Assembly (NCBI GenBank): GCA_965653565.1
Contig: CBFHAI010000029.1
Coordinates: forward strand, 1 to 55,158
Direction of reading: 5' to 3'
DNA from: JALCLA01 sp965653565
GTDB lineage: Bacteria; Pseudomonadota; Gammaproteobacteria; Xanthomonadales; Xanthomonadaceae
Length of the DNA: 55,158 nt
In this document: positions 15,357 to 23,085 of the stretch, piece by piece
Layout of the letters: every line of letters begins with the position of its first letter
Numbering within the stretch: position 1 is the first letter of the stretch
Notes under the pieces: generated by a model
What the model was told of the DNA's origin: nothing
Seen by the model: only the letters and a program-made list of their open reading frames with translations
Database searches by the model: none
Position numbers and translations under genes: made by a program

Positions 15357-18125
15357 ATGAATCGCCTCGTACTGATCGACGGATCGTCCTATCTCTATCG
15401 CGCCTTCCACGCGCTGCCGCCCTTGTCGAACGCCCAGGGCGAACCGACCGGCGCGCTGTTCGGCGTGGTCAACATGCTGCGCGCCACGCTGAAGGAAAAA
15501 CCCGACTGCGCGGCCTTCGTGATGGATCACAGCGGCCCGACCTTCCGCGACGAGCTCTACGCGCAATACAAGGCCAACCGTCCGTCGATGCCGGGCGATC
15601 TGCGCGCGCAGATCGAACCGATGCTGGCGATCGTCGCCGCGCTCGGCTTCCCGATCCTGCGCGAACCCAACGTCGAGGCCGACGACGTGATCGGCACGCT
15701 CGCCGTCCAGGCCGCTGCACGCGGCATGGCCGTCACCGTGTCGACCGGCGACAAGGACTTCGCGCAACTGGTGCGCGACGGCATCACGCTGGTCAACACG
15801 ATGAGCGGATCGAAGCTCGATTCGGAAGCATCGGTGGTCGAAAAATTCGGGGTGCGCCCCGGACAGATCGTCGATCTGCTGGCGTTGATGGGCGACAGCG
15901 TCGACAACATACCCGGCGTCGAGAAATGCGGCCCGAAAACCGCCGCCAAGTGGCTGGCCGAATACGGCACGCTCGATGGCGTGATGGCCAATGCCGATCG
16001 CATCGGCGGCAAGATCGGCGAAAACCTGCGCGCGGCGCTGGCGCACCTGCCGCTGAGCCGCCAACTCGCCACCATCAAGACCGACGTGCAGTTGGCTGAC
16101 GATTGCGAAACCCTGAAGCTGCGTGCGGCCGATACCGATACCTTGCGCGGTCTCTATGCGCGGTACGGCTTCACCCAAGCGCTGCGCGAGCTGGAGAACG
16201 GAGCGTCGGGTCCCACGACTGCTGCGGCAGAAAAGGAACCCGGCCGTGCGCGTTCCGGCGGTTTCGCGCGCGCGGCAGCGGCGCCTTCGGATTCGGTCGA
16301 CCCTTCGCTGTCGATCAAGGGCGAATATGAAGCGGTGCTCACGCGCGAGCAACTCGATGCCTGGGTCGCGAAGCTGCAGGCCGCCGATGTCATCGCCTTC
16401 GACACCGAAACCGATTCGCTCGATCCGATGCGCGCCAACCTCGTCGGCGTCAGCTTCGCGGTCGAAGCCGGCCGCGCCGCGTACGTACCGCTCGCGCACG
16501 ACGGCCCCGATTCCCCGGTGCAACTGCCGCGCGATGAAGTGCTGCAGGCGATCAAACCGATCTTCGAAAACCCGGACAAAGCTAAGGTCGGCCAGCACGG
16601 GAAATACGATCTGCAAGTGCTGCGTCGCCACGGTGTGGCGGTGCGCGGTTACGCCGACGACACCATGCTGGAAAGTTTCGTCTTCAATTCGAACGCCAGC
16701 CGCCACGACATGGACTCGCTGGCACTGCGCTATCTGGCCTACAGCACGATCAAGTACGAAGACGTCGCCGGCAAGGGCGCCAAGCAGATCGGCTTTTCGC
16801 AAGTGGCCGTCGATCGGGCCACGCAATATGCCGCCGAAGATGCGGATATCACGCTGCGCCTGCATCGCGCGCTGCTGCCCCGGCTCACCACCGAGCCGGC
16901 GCTGGAACGCGTCTACCGCGACATCGAAATGCCGCTGGTCGAAGTGCTCACCTCGATGGAAGCCGGCGGCGTGCTGATCGATGCCGACGAGCTGCGCCGC
17001 CAAAGCAGCGATCTGTCGCGGCGCATGATGGCCGCGCAGCAGCGCGCGCACGAAGTGGCCGGCCGCAGTTTCAATCTCGATTCGCCCAAGCAACTGTGCG
17101 CGCTGTTGTTCGAGGAACTGAAACTGCCGGCGCTGGTGAAAACGCCGACCGGCCAACCCAGCACCAACGAAGAAGCACTCGAAGCGATCGCCGATCAGCA
17201 CGAATTGCCGCGCCTGATCCTCGAACACCGCTCGCTCGCGAAATTGCGCAGCACCTATACCGACAAATTGCCGGAGATGGTGAATCCGCAGACCGGACGC
17301 GTGCACACCAGCTATCACCAGGCGGGTGCAGCGACCGGGCGCTTGTCATCGAGCGAGCCGAATCTGCAGAACATTCCGATCCGCACCGAAGACGGCCGCC
17401 GCATCCGCAAGGCCTTCATTGCCCCCGAAGGTCGCCGCATCGTGGCCTGCGATTATTCGCAGATCGAACTGCGCATCATGGCGCACCTGTCGGAAGATCC
17501 CGGTCTGGTCGCGGCGTTCGAAGGCGGTCAGGACATCCATCGCGCCACCGCCGCCGAAGTATTCGGCGTGCCGCTCGAACAGATCGACCCGAACCAGCGC
17601 CGTGCCGCCAAGGCGATCAACTTCGGTCTGATGTACGGCATGGGCGCGTTCGGCCTCGCGCGCCAGCTCGGCATCTCGCGCGGCGATGCGTCCGATTACA
17701 TGGCCTTGTACTTCGCGCGCTATCCCGGCGTGCAGCGCTACATGGAAAGCGTGCGGCAACAGGCGCGCGAACACGGCTACGTCGAAACGGTGTTCGGCCG
17801 TCGACTGCATCTGATCGAAATCAATTCGCGCAATCAGGCGCAGCGCGCGGGCGCCGAACGCGCCGCGATCAACGCGCCGATGCAGGGCACCGCGGCCGAC
17901 ATCATCAAGCGCGCGATGCGCAGCGTGCACGACTGGCTGCAGCCGCATGCGTCGCGCGCGCTGATGATCATGCAGGTGCACGACGAACTGGTGTTCGAGG
18001 TGGACGCCGATTTCGTCGAAGAAATGCTGGTCGCCGTGCGCGCACGCATGCAGGAAGCGGTGGCGCTGCGGGTACCGCTGGTGGTCGACGCCGGCGTCGG
18101 CGCGAACTGGGACGAGGCGCACTGA
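15357..18125 (+). CDS. polA: DNA polymerase I
   Basis: This 922-residue, three-domain enzyme is used in repair and Okazaki-fragment maturation. The N-terminal 5'-3' flap nuclease (1-290) starts MNRLVLIDGSSYLYRAF and contains EADDVIG and GDSVDNIPGV. The central 3'-5' proofreading domain has its first motif FDTETDSL at about 348, so proofreading looks intact. The polymerase domain carries motif A CDYSQIELRIMAHL at about 697, motif B (RRAAKAINFGLMYG) and motif C QVHDELVFEV at about 871. The start at 15357 matches the family's usual N-terminus; an ATG three codons upstream (15348) overlaps the -10 candidate. The gene is divergent from the DUF2782 gene. It is followed by a 394-base spacer with a structured small RNA. 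Confidence 0.96.
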   Translation: MNRLVLIDGSSYLYRAFHALPPLSNAQGEPTGALFGVVNMLRATLKEKPDCAAFVMDHSGPTFRDELYAQYKANRPSMPGDLRAQIEPMLAIVAALGFPILREPNVEADDVIGTLAVQAAARGMAVTVSTGDKDFAQLVRDGITLVNTMSGSKLDSEASVVEKFGVRPGQIVDLLALMGDSVDNIPGVEKCGPKTAAKWLAEYGTLDGVMANADRIGGKIGENLRAALAHLPLSRQLATIKTDVQLADDCETLKLRAADTDTLRGLYARYGFTQALRELENGASGPTTAAAEKEPGRARSGGFARAAAAPSDSVDPSLSIKGEYEAVLTREQLDAWVAKLQAADVIAFDTETDSLDPMRANLVGVSFAVEAGRAAYVPLAHDGPDSPVQLPRDEVLQAIKPIFENPDKAKVGQHGKYDLQVLRRHGVAVRGYADDTMLESFVFNSNASRHDMDSLALRYLAYSTIKYEDVAGKGAKQIGFSQVAVDRATQYAAEDADITLRLHRALLPRLTTEPALERVYRDIEMPLVEVLTSMEAGGVLIDADELRRQSSDLSRRMMAAQQRAHEVAGRSFNLDSPKQLCALLFEELKLPALVKTPTGQPSTNEEALEAIADQHELPRLILEHRSLAKLRSTYTDKLPEMVNPQTGRVHTSYHQAGAATGRLSSSEPNLQNIPIRTEDGRRIRKAFIAPEGRRIVACDYSQIELRIMAHLSEDPGLVAAFEGGQDIHRATAAEVFGVPLEQIDPNQRRAAKAINFGLMYGMGAFGLARQLGISRGDASDYMALYFARYPGVQRYMESVRQQAREHGYVETVFGRRLHLIEINSRNQAQRAGAERAAINAPMQGTAADIIKRAMRSVHDWLQPHASRALMIMQVHDELVFEVDADFVEEMLVAVRARMQEAVALRVPLVVDAGVGANWDEAH

Positions 18126-18332
18126 CGTTCGCTTGTATCGCGTCGAATCGCCCCCATATTGCGGCGAATCGAGTGTCCGGATGCGACGTTCCCGCACGCT
18201 TCGACGTCAATGACTTTGGGCATACACCCGAATGCCCGAGTCCGGATTTTTGGACTGAATGGTTTCTGAACTTATCGGTTTATTAACGACGGTGCTCACG
18301 GAACTTTCAGTCTCAATCCGTATTCTGTAACC
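18126..18332. other. Spacer downstream of polA, upstream of the sRNA
   Basis: No coding region is supported here. A 6-bp hairpin (GGGCAT 18218-18223 / ATGCCC 18232-18237) followed nine bases later by ATTTTT could be a weak polA terminator. The stretch 18248-18290 is unusually AT-rich for this genome and fits an upstream promoter region for the small RNA. TATTCT at 18321-18326 is the best -10 candidate; I found no convincing -35. Confidence 0.5.
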
Positions 18333-18462
18333 ACGGTGGACGCAACGCCACCCGCGATTCGATCAACCCCCTTTGATCGAATCTCTCGGAAGCCGGTCTC
18401 TCCCCAAGCCCCGCTTCCGACCCCCAGCCCCGCAGGCTCCCCCCTAGCCTGCGGGGCTTTTC
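18333..18462 (+). ncRNA. sX13-like small regulatory RNA with C-rich loops
   Basis: Three consecutive hairpins can be drawn. Stem 1 is 11 bp (18356-18366 / 18373-18383) with the loop CCCCCT. Stem 2 is 8 bp (18386-18393 / 18413-18420) with an apical region holding two CCCC runs. Stem 3 is a 13-bp terminator stem (18426-18438 / 18446-18458) with a loop of six C and one T, then TTTTCTTT. C-rich loops exposed on stable stems and the position downstream of polA match sX13, the approximately 115-nt Xanthomonas RNA that pairs with G-rich ribosome sites of target mRNAs. The 5' end is set from the TATTCT -10 candidate and is uncertain by tens of bases. The assignment rests on structure and location from memory, not a search. 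Confidence 0.75.
18426..18462 (+). terminator. Intrinsic terminator of the sX13-like RNA
   Basis: A perfect 13-bp stem, a 7-base C-rich loop and a T-tract (TTTTCTTT from about 18458) form a strong rho-independent terminator on the plus strand. The C-rich loop is probably also a target-pairing site. Confidence 0.88.
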
Positions 18463-18519
18463 TTTGGGCGATCGAAAAGTGCGCGCGCATGTGGTGAGCG
18501 CGCGTATGCCGCGGGTGAT

Positions 18520-19437
18520 CTACTCGGGAAGTTCGCGGAGCCAGTCGCGCGGCGTGAGGTAGTCCGCCAGCCGCGCTTCGGCGCTGCCGGGCTCCGGCAC
18601 ATAGCCATATTCGAACCGCACGCGCGGCGGGAGGCTCATCAGGATCGATTCGGTGCGGCCGCCCGATTGCAGGCCGAACAGCGTGCCGCGGTCCCACACC
18701 AGGTTGAATTCGACGTAGCGGCCGCGGCGATAAAGCTGGAACTCGCGTTCGCGCTCGCCATAAGGCGTGTCGCGGCGGCGTTCGACGATCGGCAGGTAGG
18801 CGTCGAGGAAGCCTTCGCCGACAGCGCGCTGATAGGCGAAGCAGGCGTCGAAGCCGCCTTCGTGCAGGTCGTCGAAGAACAGGCCGCCGACACCGCGGGT
18901 CTCGCCGCGATGCTTGAGGTAGAAATAGTCGTCGCACCAGCGCTTGTGCGCGGCGTAGCGCGCTTCGCCGCCGTGCGCGACGGCGATATCGTGCGCGACT
19001 TGATGCCAATGCCGCACGTCGGCATCGACCGGATAGAACGGTGTCAGGTCGAAGCCGCCGCCGAACCACCAGACCGGCGATCGTCCGGCCGGGCGCGCTT
19101 CGAAGAAACGCACATTCATGTGCGTCGTCGGAATGTAAGGATTACCCGGGTGTAGAACTAATGACACGCCGAGCGCTCGCCACGGCGCGCCGGCGAGTTC
19201 GGGCCGATGTGCGGTGGCTGCCGGCGGCAGGGTGGCGCCGTGCACTTCGGAAAAACCGACGCCCGCCTGTTCGAAAAGCGCGCCGTTCTTCAGTATCCGC
19301 GAACGGCCGCCGCCGCCTTCATCGCGGCTCCAGCGATCCTCGACGAATTTGCCCTGGGTGTCGCTCGACTCGAGTGCGTGGCAGATGCGGTCCTGCAGCG
19401 ATCGCAGGAAATCGGCTACGCGCTCGGGTTGAGTCAT
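18520..19437 (-). CDS. hemF: Oxygen-dependent coproporphyrinogen III oxidase
   Basis: This 305-residue cytoplasmic enzyme carries out the aerobic oxidative decarboxylation of coproporphyrinogen III to protoporphyrinogen IX in haem synthesis. Family segments are visible in order: GGGGRSRIL, FEQAGVGFSEVHG, LHPGNPYIPTTHMNVR, WFGGGFDLTPFYP, DDYFYLKHRGE, GGLFFDD, and EFNLVWDRGTLFGLQSGGRTESILMSLPP near the C-terminus. The length matches E. coli HemF (299). ATG 19437 overlaps the stop of the upstream YdcF-like gene (ATGA), which indicates translational coupling. A GGAG lies about nine bases upstream, within the upstream gene. The frame extends further to 19590 without support. Confidence 0.96.
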   Translation of the reverse strand: MTQPERVADFLRSLQDRICHALESSDTQGKFVEDRWSRDEGGGGRSRILKNGALFEQAGVGFSEVHGATLPPAATAHRPELAGAPWRALGVSLVLHPGNPYIPTTHMNVRFFEARPAGRSPVWWFGGGFDLTPFYPVDADVRHWHQVAHDIAVAHGGEARYAAHKRWCDDYFYLKHRGETRGVGGLFFDDLHEGGFDACFAYQRAVGEGFLDAYLPIVERRRDTPYGEREREFQLYRRGRYVEFNLVWDRGTLFGLQSGGRTESILMSLPPRVRFEYGYVPEPGSAEARLADYLTPRDWLRELPE

Positions 19438-20120
19438 CCAGGGTGCTCCGGCAACGGGTCGGGGTCGGCTAACAAATCGGCATCGAAGAAGGCGGCGCGC
19501 CAGCCGCCCAGCGCCAGCAGCGCGAGCGCTTCGCGCGCCACCGCGAGCTGGCAGCACAGGCTGCCGCGCCACTGCGACTCGGCCGCGCACAGTTGCCAGT
19601 TCAGGCCCATGCCTCGCGCGATCCAGCCGCAGCGGGCGAGATGATAGCGGTTGCTGACGATGGCGATGCGTTCGCCCGGTGCGGTGCGCGCCGAAGCGCA
19701 GCGCAGATCGTCCGCCGTATCGCCGTCGATTTCATCGAGCGAGACGGGCGTGTCGGACGCCAGCCCGAGTTCCTGCATCCAGCGCAGACCGGCGGCCGCT
19801 TCGCCGCGCGAGGCGGCCTGCTGCGAACGGCCGGTGAGCATCAGGCGGCGAGCCGGGTTTTCGCGCGTGAGCAAGACGACACGTTGCAGGCGGCGGCCAT
19901 ACTCGGCGGCAATCTCGCCGCCGTCGAGTCCCTGCGCCGGCACCAGCAGCGGCACCTGCGGCTGGACTTCGCTGCGCGCCGCGCGCGCCACCTGCCGCAC
20001 GCGTCGCGCGCTCAACCACCACAACAGACCCAGGCTCAAGGCCGCCAACAGCCAGGCGCGACGCGAACGTCGTTCGGCCGTCGCCTGCCACCACACCTCT
20101 TGCATCGGATTCGCCCGCAT
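19434..20120 (-). CDS. YdcF / SanA (DUF218) family membrane protein
   Basis: This 228-residue protein has one N-terminal membrane helix (about residues 23-38, WLLAALSLGLLWWLSA) and a DUF218-like domain with VLLTRENPARRLMLTGRSQ, ADDLRCASARTA and IVSNRYHLARCGWIARGMG, the last resembling the SxxxHxxR signature of YdcF/ElyC proteins. The family is linked to cell-envelope homeostasis, but its chemistry is not settled. The stop overlaps the hemF start by four bases, so the two form an operon with this gene first. ATG 20120 is preferred over 20105 because a GGTAGG-like site precedes it; the choice is tentative. Confidence 0.8.
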   Translation of the reverse strand: MRANPMQEVWWQATAERRSRRAWLLAALSLGLLWWLSARRVRQVARAARSEVQPQVPLLVPAQGLDGGEIAAEYGRRLQRVVLLTRENPARRLMLTGRSQQAASRGEAAAGLRWMQELGLASDTPVSLDEIDGDTADDLRCASARTAPGERIAIVSNRYHLARCGWIARGMGLNWQLCAAESQWRGSLCCQLAVAREALALLALGGWRAAFFDADLLADPDPLPEHPG

Positions 20121-20504
20121 CCTGCGCCTACCTTTGTCCGCGGCCTTTCGAAACCAGACGTCGTGCTGTCATCAACCCCCCACCCGTATGCCGCCGCTCG
20201 TCACGCAATTTTTGCGCTTTCGATCGGCCTGCATGGACCCTTCCGTGGGCAGCTGTGTCGCGTCTGGTCGATCCCGGGACGCAGAAGCGGACCTGGCCGT
20301 CGCCGACCGGAGAACGATTCCGGGCGAGACGGTGAGCGTTGATTCGCGCTGGCGAAGCGAAAGACGTGCCAATCGCGGCTTCGGTGCAGCGCGAAGCGAT
20401 TGGACACAGCGCGCCGCGAATAGGCGGATGCGCACGCGTGACGGCAGATGGTGCTGCACAGGCCGCAGCGTAGTGTCGCGCCGCCGCCCGGCAGGCGAGC
20501 AGCG
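20121..20504. other. Intergenic region without a supported gene
   Basis: This stretch separates the ydcF-like/hemF operon from the S9 peptidase gene, both on the minus strand, and must contain the operon promoter near 20121-20200. An imperfect hairpin is visible at 20369-20403 (CCAATCG / CGATTGG outer stem, GCTTCG / CGAAGC inner stem). Open frames cross it on both strands but have no ribosome site, recognisable motif or start context, and I do not call them. Confidence 0.5.
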
Positions 20505-20533
20505 TCAAAAACTCCGGGCCCAGCCGGCCCGGA
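20505..20533 (-). terminator. Intrinsic terminator of the S9 peptidase gene
   Basis: On the minus strand an 8-bp stem (TCCGGGCC / GGCCCGGA, 20533-20513) with a five-base loop is followed by GTTTTTGA. It lies 58 bases after the stop codon of the peptidase gene. Confidence 0.75.
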
Positions 20534-20590
20534 ACATCATCGAAAAGCAAAATCAGGCGGGCTGCGATCCATCGCAGGCCCGCGATGGCA

Positions 20591-22936
20591 TCAGTCCTTC
20601 AACACCCGCAAGAACAACTTGTGCACGCGCCGATACTCGTCGAGCCAGGCATCGGCGTGGACGAAGCTGTGGCGCTCGAGCGGGTAGGACGCCAGCTCCC
20701 AGTTGTCCTTCTTCAGCTCGATCAGGCGCTGCGCCAGGCGCACCGAATCCTGGAAGAACACATTGTCGTCGAGCATGCCGTGCGCGATCAGCAGATCGCC
20801 GCGCAGCTGGTCGGCGTATTCGATCGGCGAACTCTTGCGGTGCGATTCGGGATCGAGCTCGGGCGAGTTCAGGATGTTGGCGGTGTACTCGTGGTTGTAC
20901 TGGGTCCAGTCGGTCACCGGACGCAGCGCGGCGCCGGCATGGAACACGTCCGGCGCACGGAACAGCGCCATCAAGGTCATGAAGCCGCCGTAGGAACCGC
21001 CGTAGACGCCGACATTCGCCGCATCGCCCTGTTGTTCGGCCACCAGCCAGTTGACGCCGTCGATCAGATCTTCCAGTTCCGGATGCCCCATCTGCCGGTA
21101 GATCGCGGTGCGCCAGTCGCGGCCGTAGCCTTCCGAGGCGCGGTAATCGATGTCGAGCACGAGGAAGCCTTCCTGCACCAGCAGGTTGTGGAACATCTGC
21201 TCGCGGAAATAGTAGGGATAGCGCGCGTGCGTGTTCTGCGTGTAGCCGGCGCCGTGCACGAACAGCACGATCGGATATTTCTTGCCGGGCTCGAGCTGCG
21301 CCGGCCGATAGAACTTCGACCACAGCGGCTGTTTCACCTTGCTCGACGGCACCTGCACGAACTGCGGCGCCAGCCAGTCGCGCGCCTTGAACTGCGCGGT
21401 GCGCGTATCGGTGAGCACGCGCGCCTCGCCGCCGCTGCTCGGCAGCACGGCGATCTGCATCGGCAGATAGCTGCCCGAATACGACACCAGCAGACGATCG
21501 CCGGCCGGCGATTCGGCGAAGCCTTCGACGCCGTCGAGTGACGTGATCTCGCGCACCTCGCCACCGGCGAGATCCTTCGCGCAGACTTCGTAATCGCCCG
21601 GCCATTGCCGATTGCAGACGAAGTAGAAGCGTTTGCCGTCCGCCGACAGCGCAGGCGACGACACTTCCCACTGGCCCGACGTCAGCGCCTTGGGCTTGCC
21701 GCCCGCCGCGACGGTGTAGAGATGCGAGTAGCCGCTTTCCTCGCTCGCCAGCCACAAGGTGCGGTTGTCGGGCAGCCAGCCGAATTCGTTGAACGTCCAG
21801 TTGATCCAGGCCGGATCAGTGAGCCGATGCGCGGAGCGCAGCGCGCCTTGCTTGGTGAAATCGACGGTCGCGATCCAGCGATCCTTGTTGTCGACCGCAC
21901 GCGCCAGCACAGCGACATTGCTGCCATCGTCGCTCCACGCGATGGTGTCGAACCGCACCGTGCGCTGGCCTTTGAGTGCATCGAGTTTCGCGGTCTTGCG
22001 CAGCTCGGCCAGCGGGTCCTTGTCGATGCCGGGCAGCGCATCGGGCTTGAGTTCGTGCGCTTTGCTCGTGCTCAGATCGATCAGCCACAGCCGCTGTGCA
22101 TTCGGTGCGTTGTGGCCGACGCGCACGCGCACGTCCTCGACTTCCTCGTAGCCCGATTCGGTGACGTATTTCGGCATCTTGCCGACGCGGCCGGCATCGG
22201 CGTTCTTGGCTTCGGTGACGGCCAGCGCGCGCTTGCCGTCGGGCGACAGCGCGCTCTGGATCAGCGTCACATCGTCGCCCAGATAGACCGGCGCCGGGGC
22301 GCGGGTCGGATCGATGCCGCGCAATGCCAGATCGCGCTCGCGCTGCGCGTCGCGGTTGGCCTTTTCCTTGCGCAGGGTGTCGAACAGACGCAGCTGGGTG
22401 TCGCGCAGTGCGTCGGGTTCCGGTTCGGCGCCCGGGTCCTTTTCTGCTTTTATCGTGGCGGCCGATGCGGCCAGGCCCGAGGCCAGGTCGTAGCGCATCC
22501 AGTCGGTGTTGGCCAGGAAGATCACGCCGCGCCCGTCGCTGGTGAAGCGCGGCTGGCTGTCGACCGCATCGCTGCGGCTGAGCTGGCGCAGCGCGCCGGT
22601 GCCCAGATCGCGCAGGAAGATATCGCCGTTGCGCACGAACAGCGCGCGCCGGCGTTCGCGATCGAATTGCGGCGCGGCGGCATCGAGCATGGCCAATTGC
22701 GCATCGTCGAGTTTTCGCGGCGCGCCGCCGGCAAGTTCGATCGAATACGTATCGCGCAACACGCTGTCGACCCGCTTGAGCTGGTAGTTCACCGACTTGC
22801 CGTCGAGCGACCAGAACGCGCCTTCGACGGGCGGTCCGATCCAGTCCGGATCGGCCATGGTCTGCTCGAGCGTCAGCGGCTCGGCGGCAACGGCGGAAGC
22901 CGCGCTCAACGCGAGCGCGAGTAGGGCGATGCGCAT
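20591..22936 (-). CDS. Secreted S9 family prolyl oligopeptidase-like peptidase
   Basis: This 781-residue protein has a signal peptide (MRIALLALALSAASAVAA), a seven-bladed propeller-like N-terminal half with SPDGKRALAV and similar blades, and a C-terminal alpha/beta-hydrolase. The nucleophile is S648 in YGGSYGG, the aspartate is in GMLDDNVFF and the histidine in ERHSF. It is expected to degrade oligopeptides in the periplasm or outside the cell. It differs from the DPP-IV-like protein at 76-2388, lacking that protein's EEMDR-type motif, so it is a separate S9 subgroup. It is divergent from a tricorn-type protease with 149 bases between starts. GAGG about ten bases upstream supports the start. 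Confidence 0.92.
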   Translation of the reverse strand: MRIALLALALSAASAVAAEPLTLEQTMADPDWIGPPVEGAFWSLDGKSVNYQLKRVDSVLRDTYSIELAGGAPRKLDDAQLAMLDAAAPQFDRERRRALFVRNGDIFLRDLGTGALRQLSRSDAVDSQPRFTSDGRGVIFLANTDWMRYDLASGLAASAATIKAEKDPGAEPEPDALRDTQLRLFDTLRKEKANRDAQRERDLALRGIDPTRAPAPVYLGDDVTLIQSALSPDGKRALAVTEAKNADAGRVGKMPKYVTESGYEEVEDVRVRVGHNAPNAQRLWLIDLSTSKAHELKPDALPGIDKDPLAELRKTAKLDALKGQRTVRFDTIAWSDDGSNVAVLARAVDNKDRWIATVDFTKQGALRSAHRLTDPAWINWTFNEFGWLPDNRTLWLASEESGYSHLYTVAAGGKPKALTSGQWEVSSPALSADGKRFYFVCNRQWPGDYEVCAKDLAGGEVREITSLDGVEGFAESPAGDRLLVSYSGSYLPMQIAVLPSSGGEARVLTDTRTAQFKARDWLAPQFVQVPSSKVKQPLWSKFYRPAQLEPGKKYPIVLFVHGAGYTQNTHARYPYYFREQMFHNLLVQEGFLVLDIDYRASEGYGRDWRTAIYRQMGHPELEDLIDGVNWLVAEQQGDAANVGVYGGSYGGFMTLMALFRAPDVFHAGAALRPVTDWTQYNHEYTANILNSPELDPESHRKSSPIEYADQLRGDLLIAHGMLDDNVFFQDSVRLAQRLIELKKDNWELASYPLERHSFVHADAWLDEYRRVHKLFLRVLKD

Positions 22937-23035
22937 ATAGGGAGTGCCTCGTTGGCGGAAAACCCGGGCAGGTTAACAGTCCGGTCAGCGGCGACAAGCA
23001 TGACTTCCGGCAGGGCGTCCGCCGCGCCGTCTCAC

Positions 23036-23041
23036 TACAAT
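23036..23041 (+). promoter_or_regulatory. Candidate -10 element of the tricorn-type protease gene
   Basis: TACAAT lies 45 bases before the start codon at 23086 and would give a leader of about 37 bases that includes the GGAGAG ribosome site. The -35 region is poor, which suggests an activator or weak expression. Confidence 0.4.
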
Positions 23042-23085
23042 CGGCGTCTTGCCGCGGCAACCTGCCGCTTCCGGAGAGTTGCCGC

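Noticed and set aside
20128..20550. Small minus-strand gene of 140 codons
   Set aside because: It overlaps the peptidase terminator, lacks a ribosome site and has a shadow-like composition.
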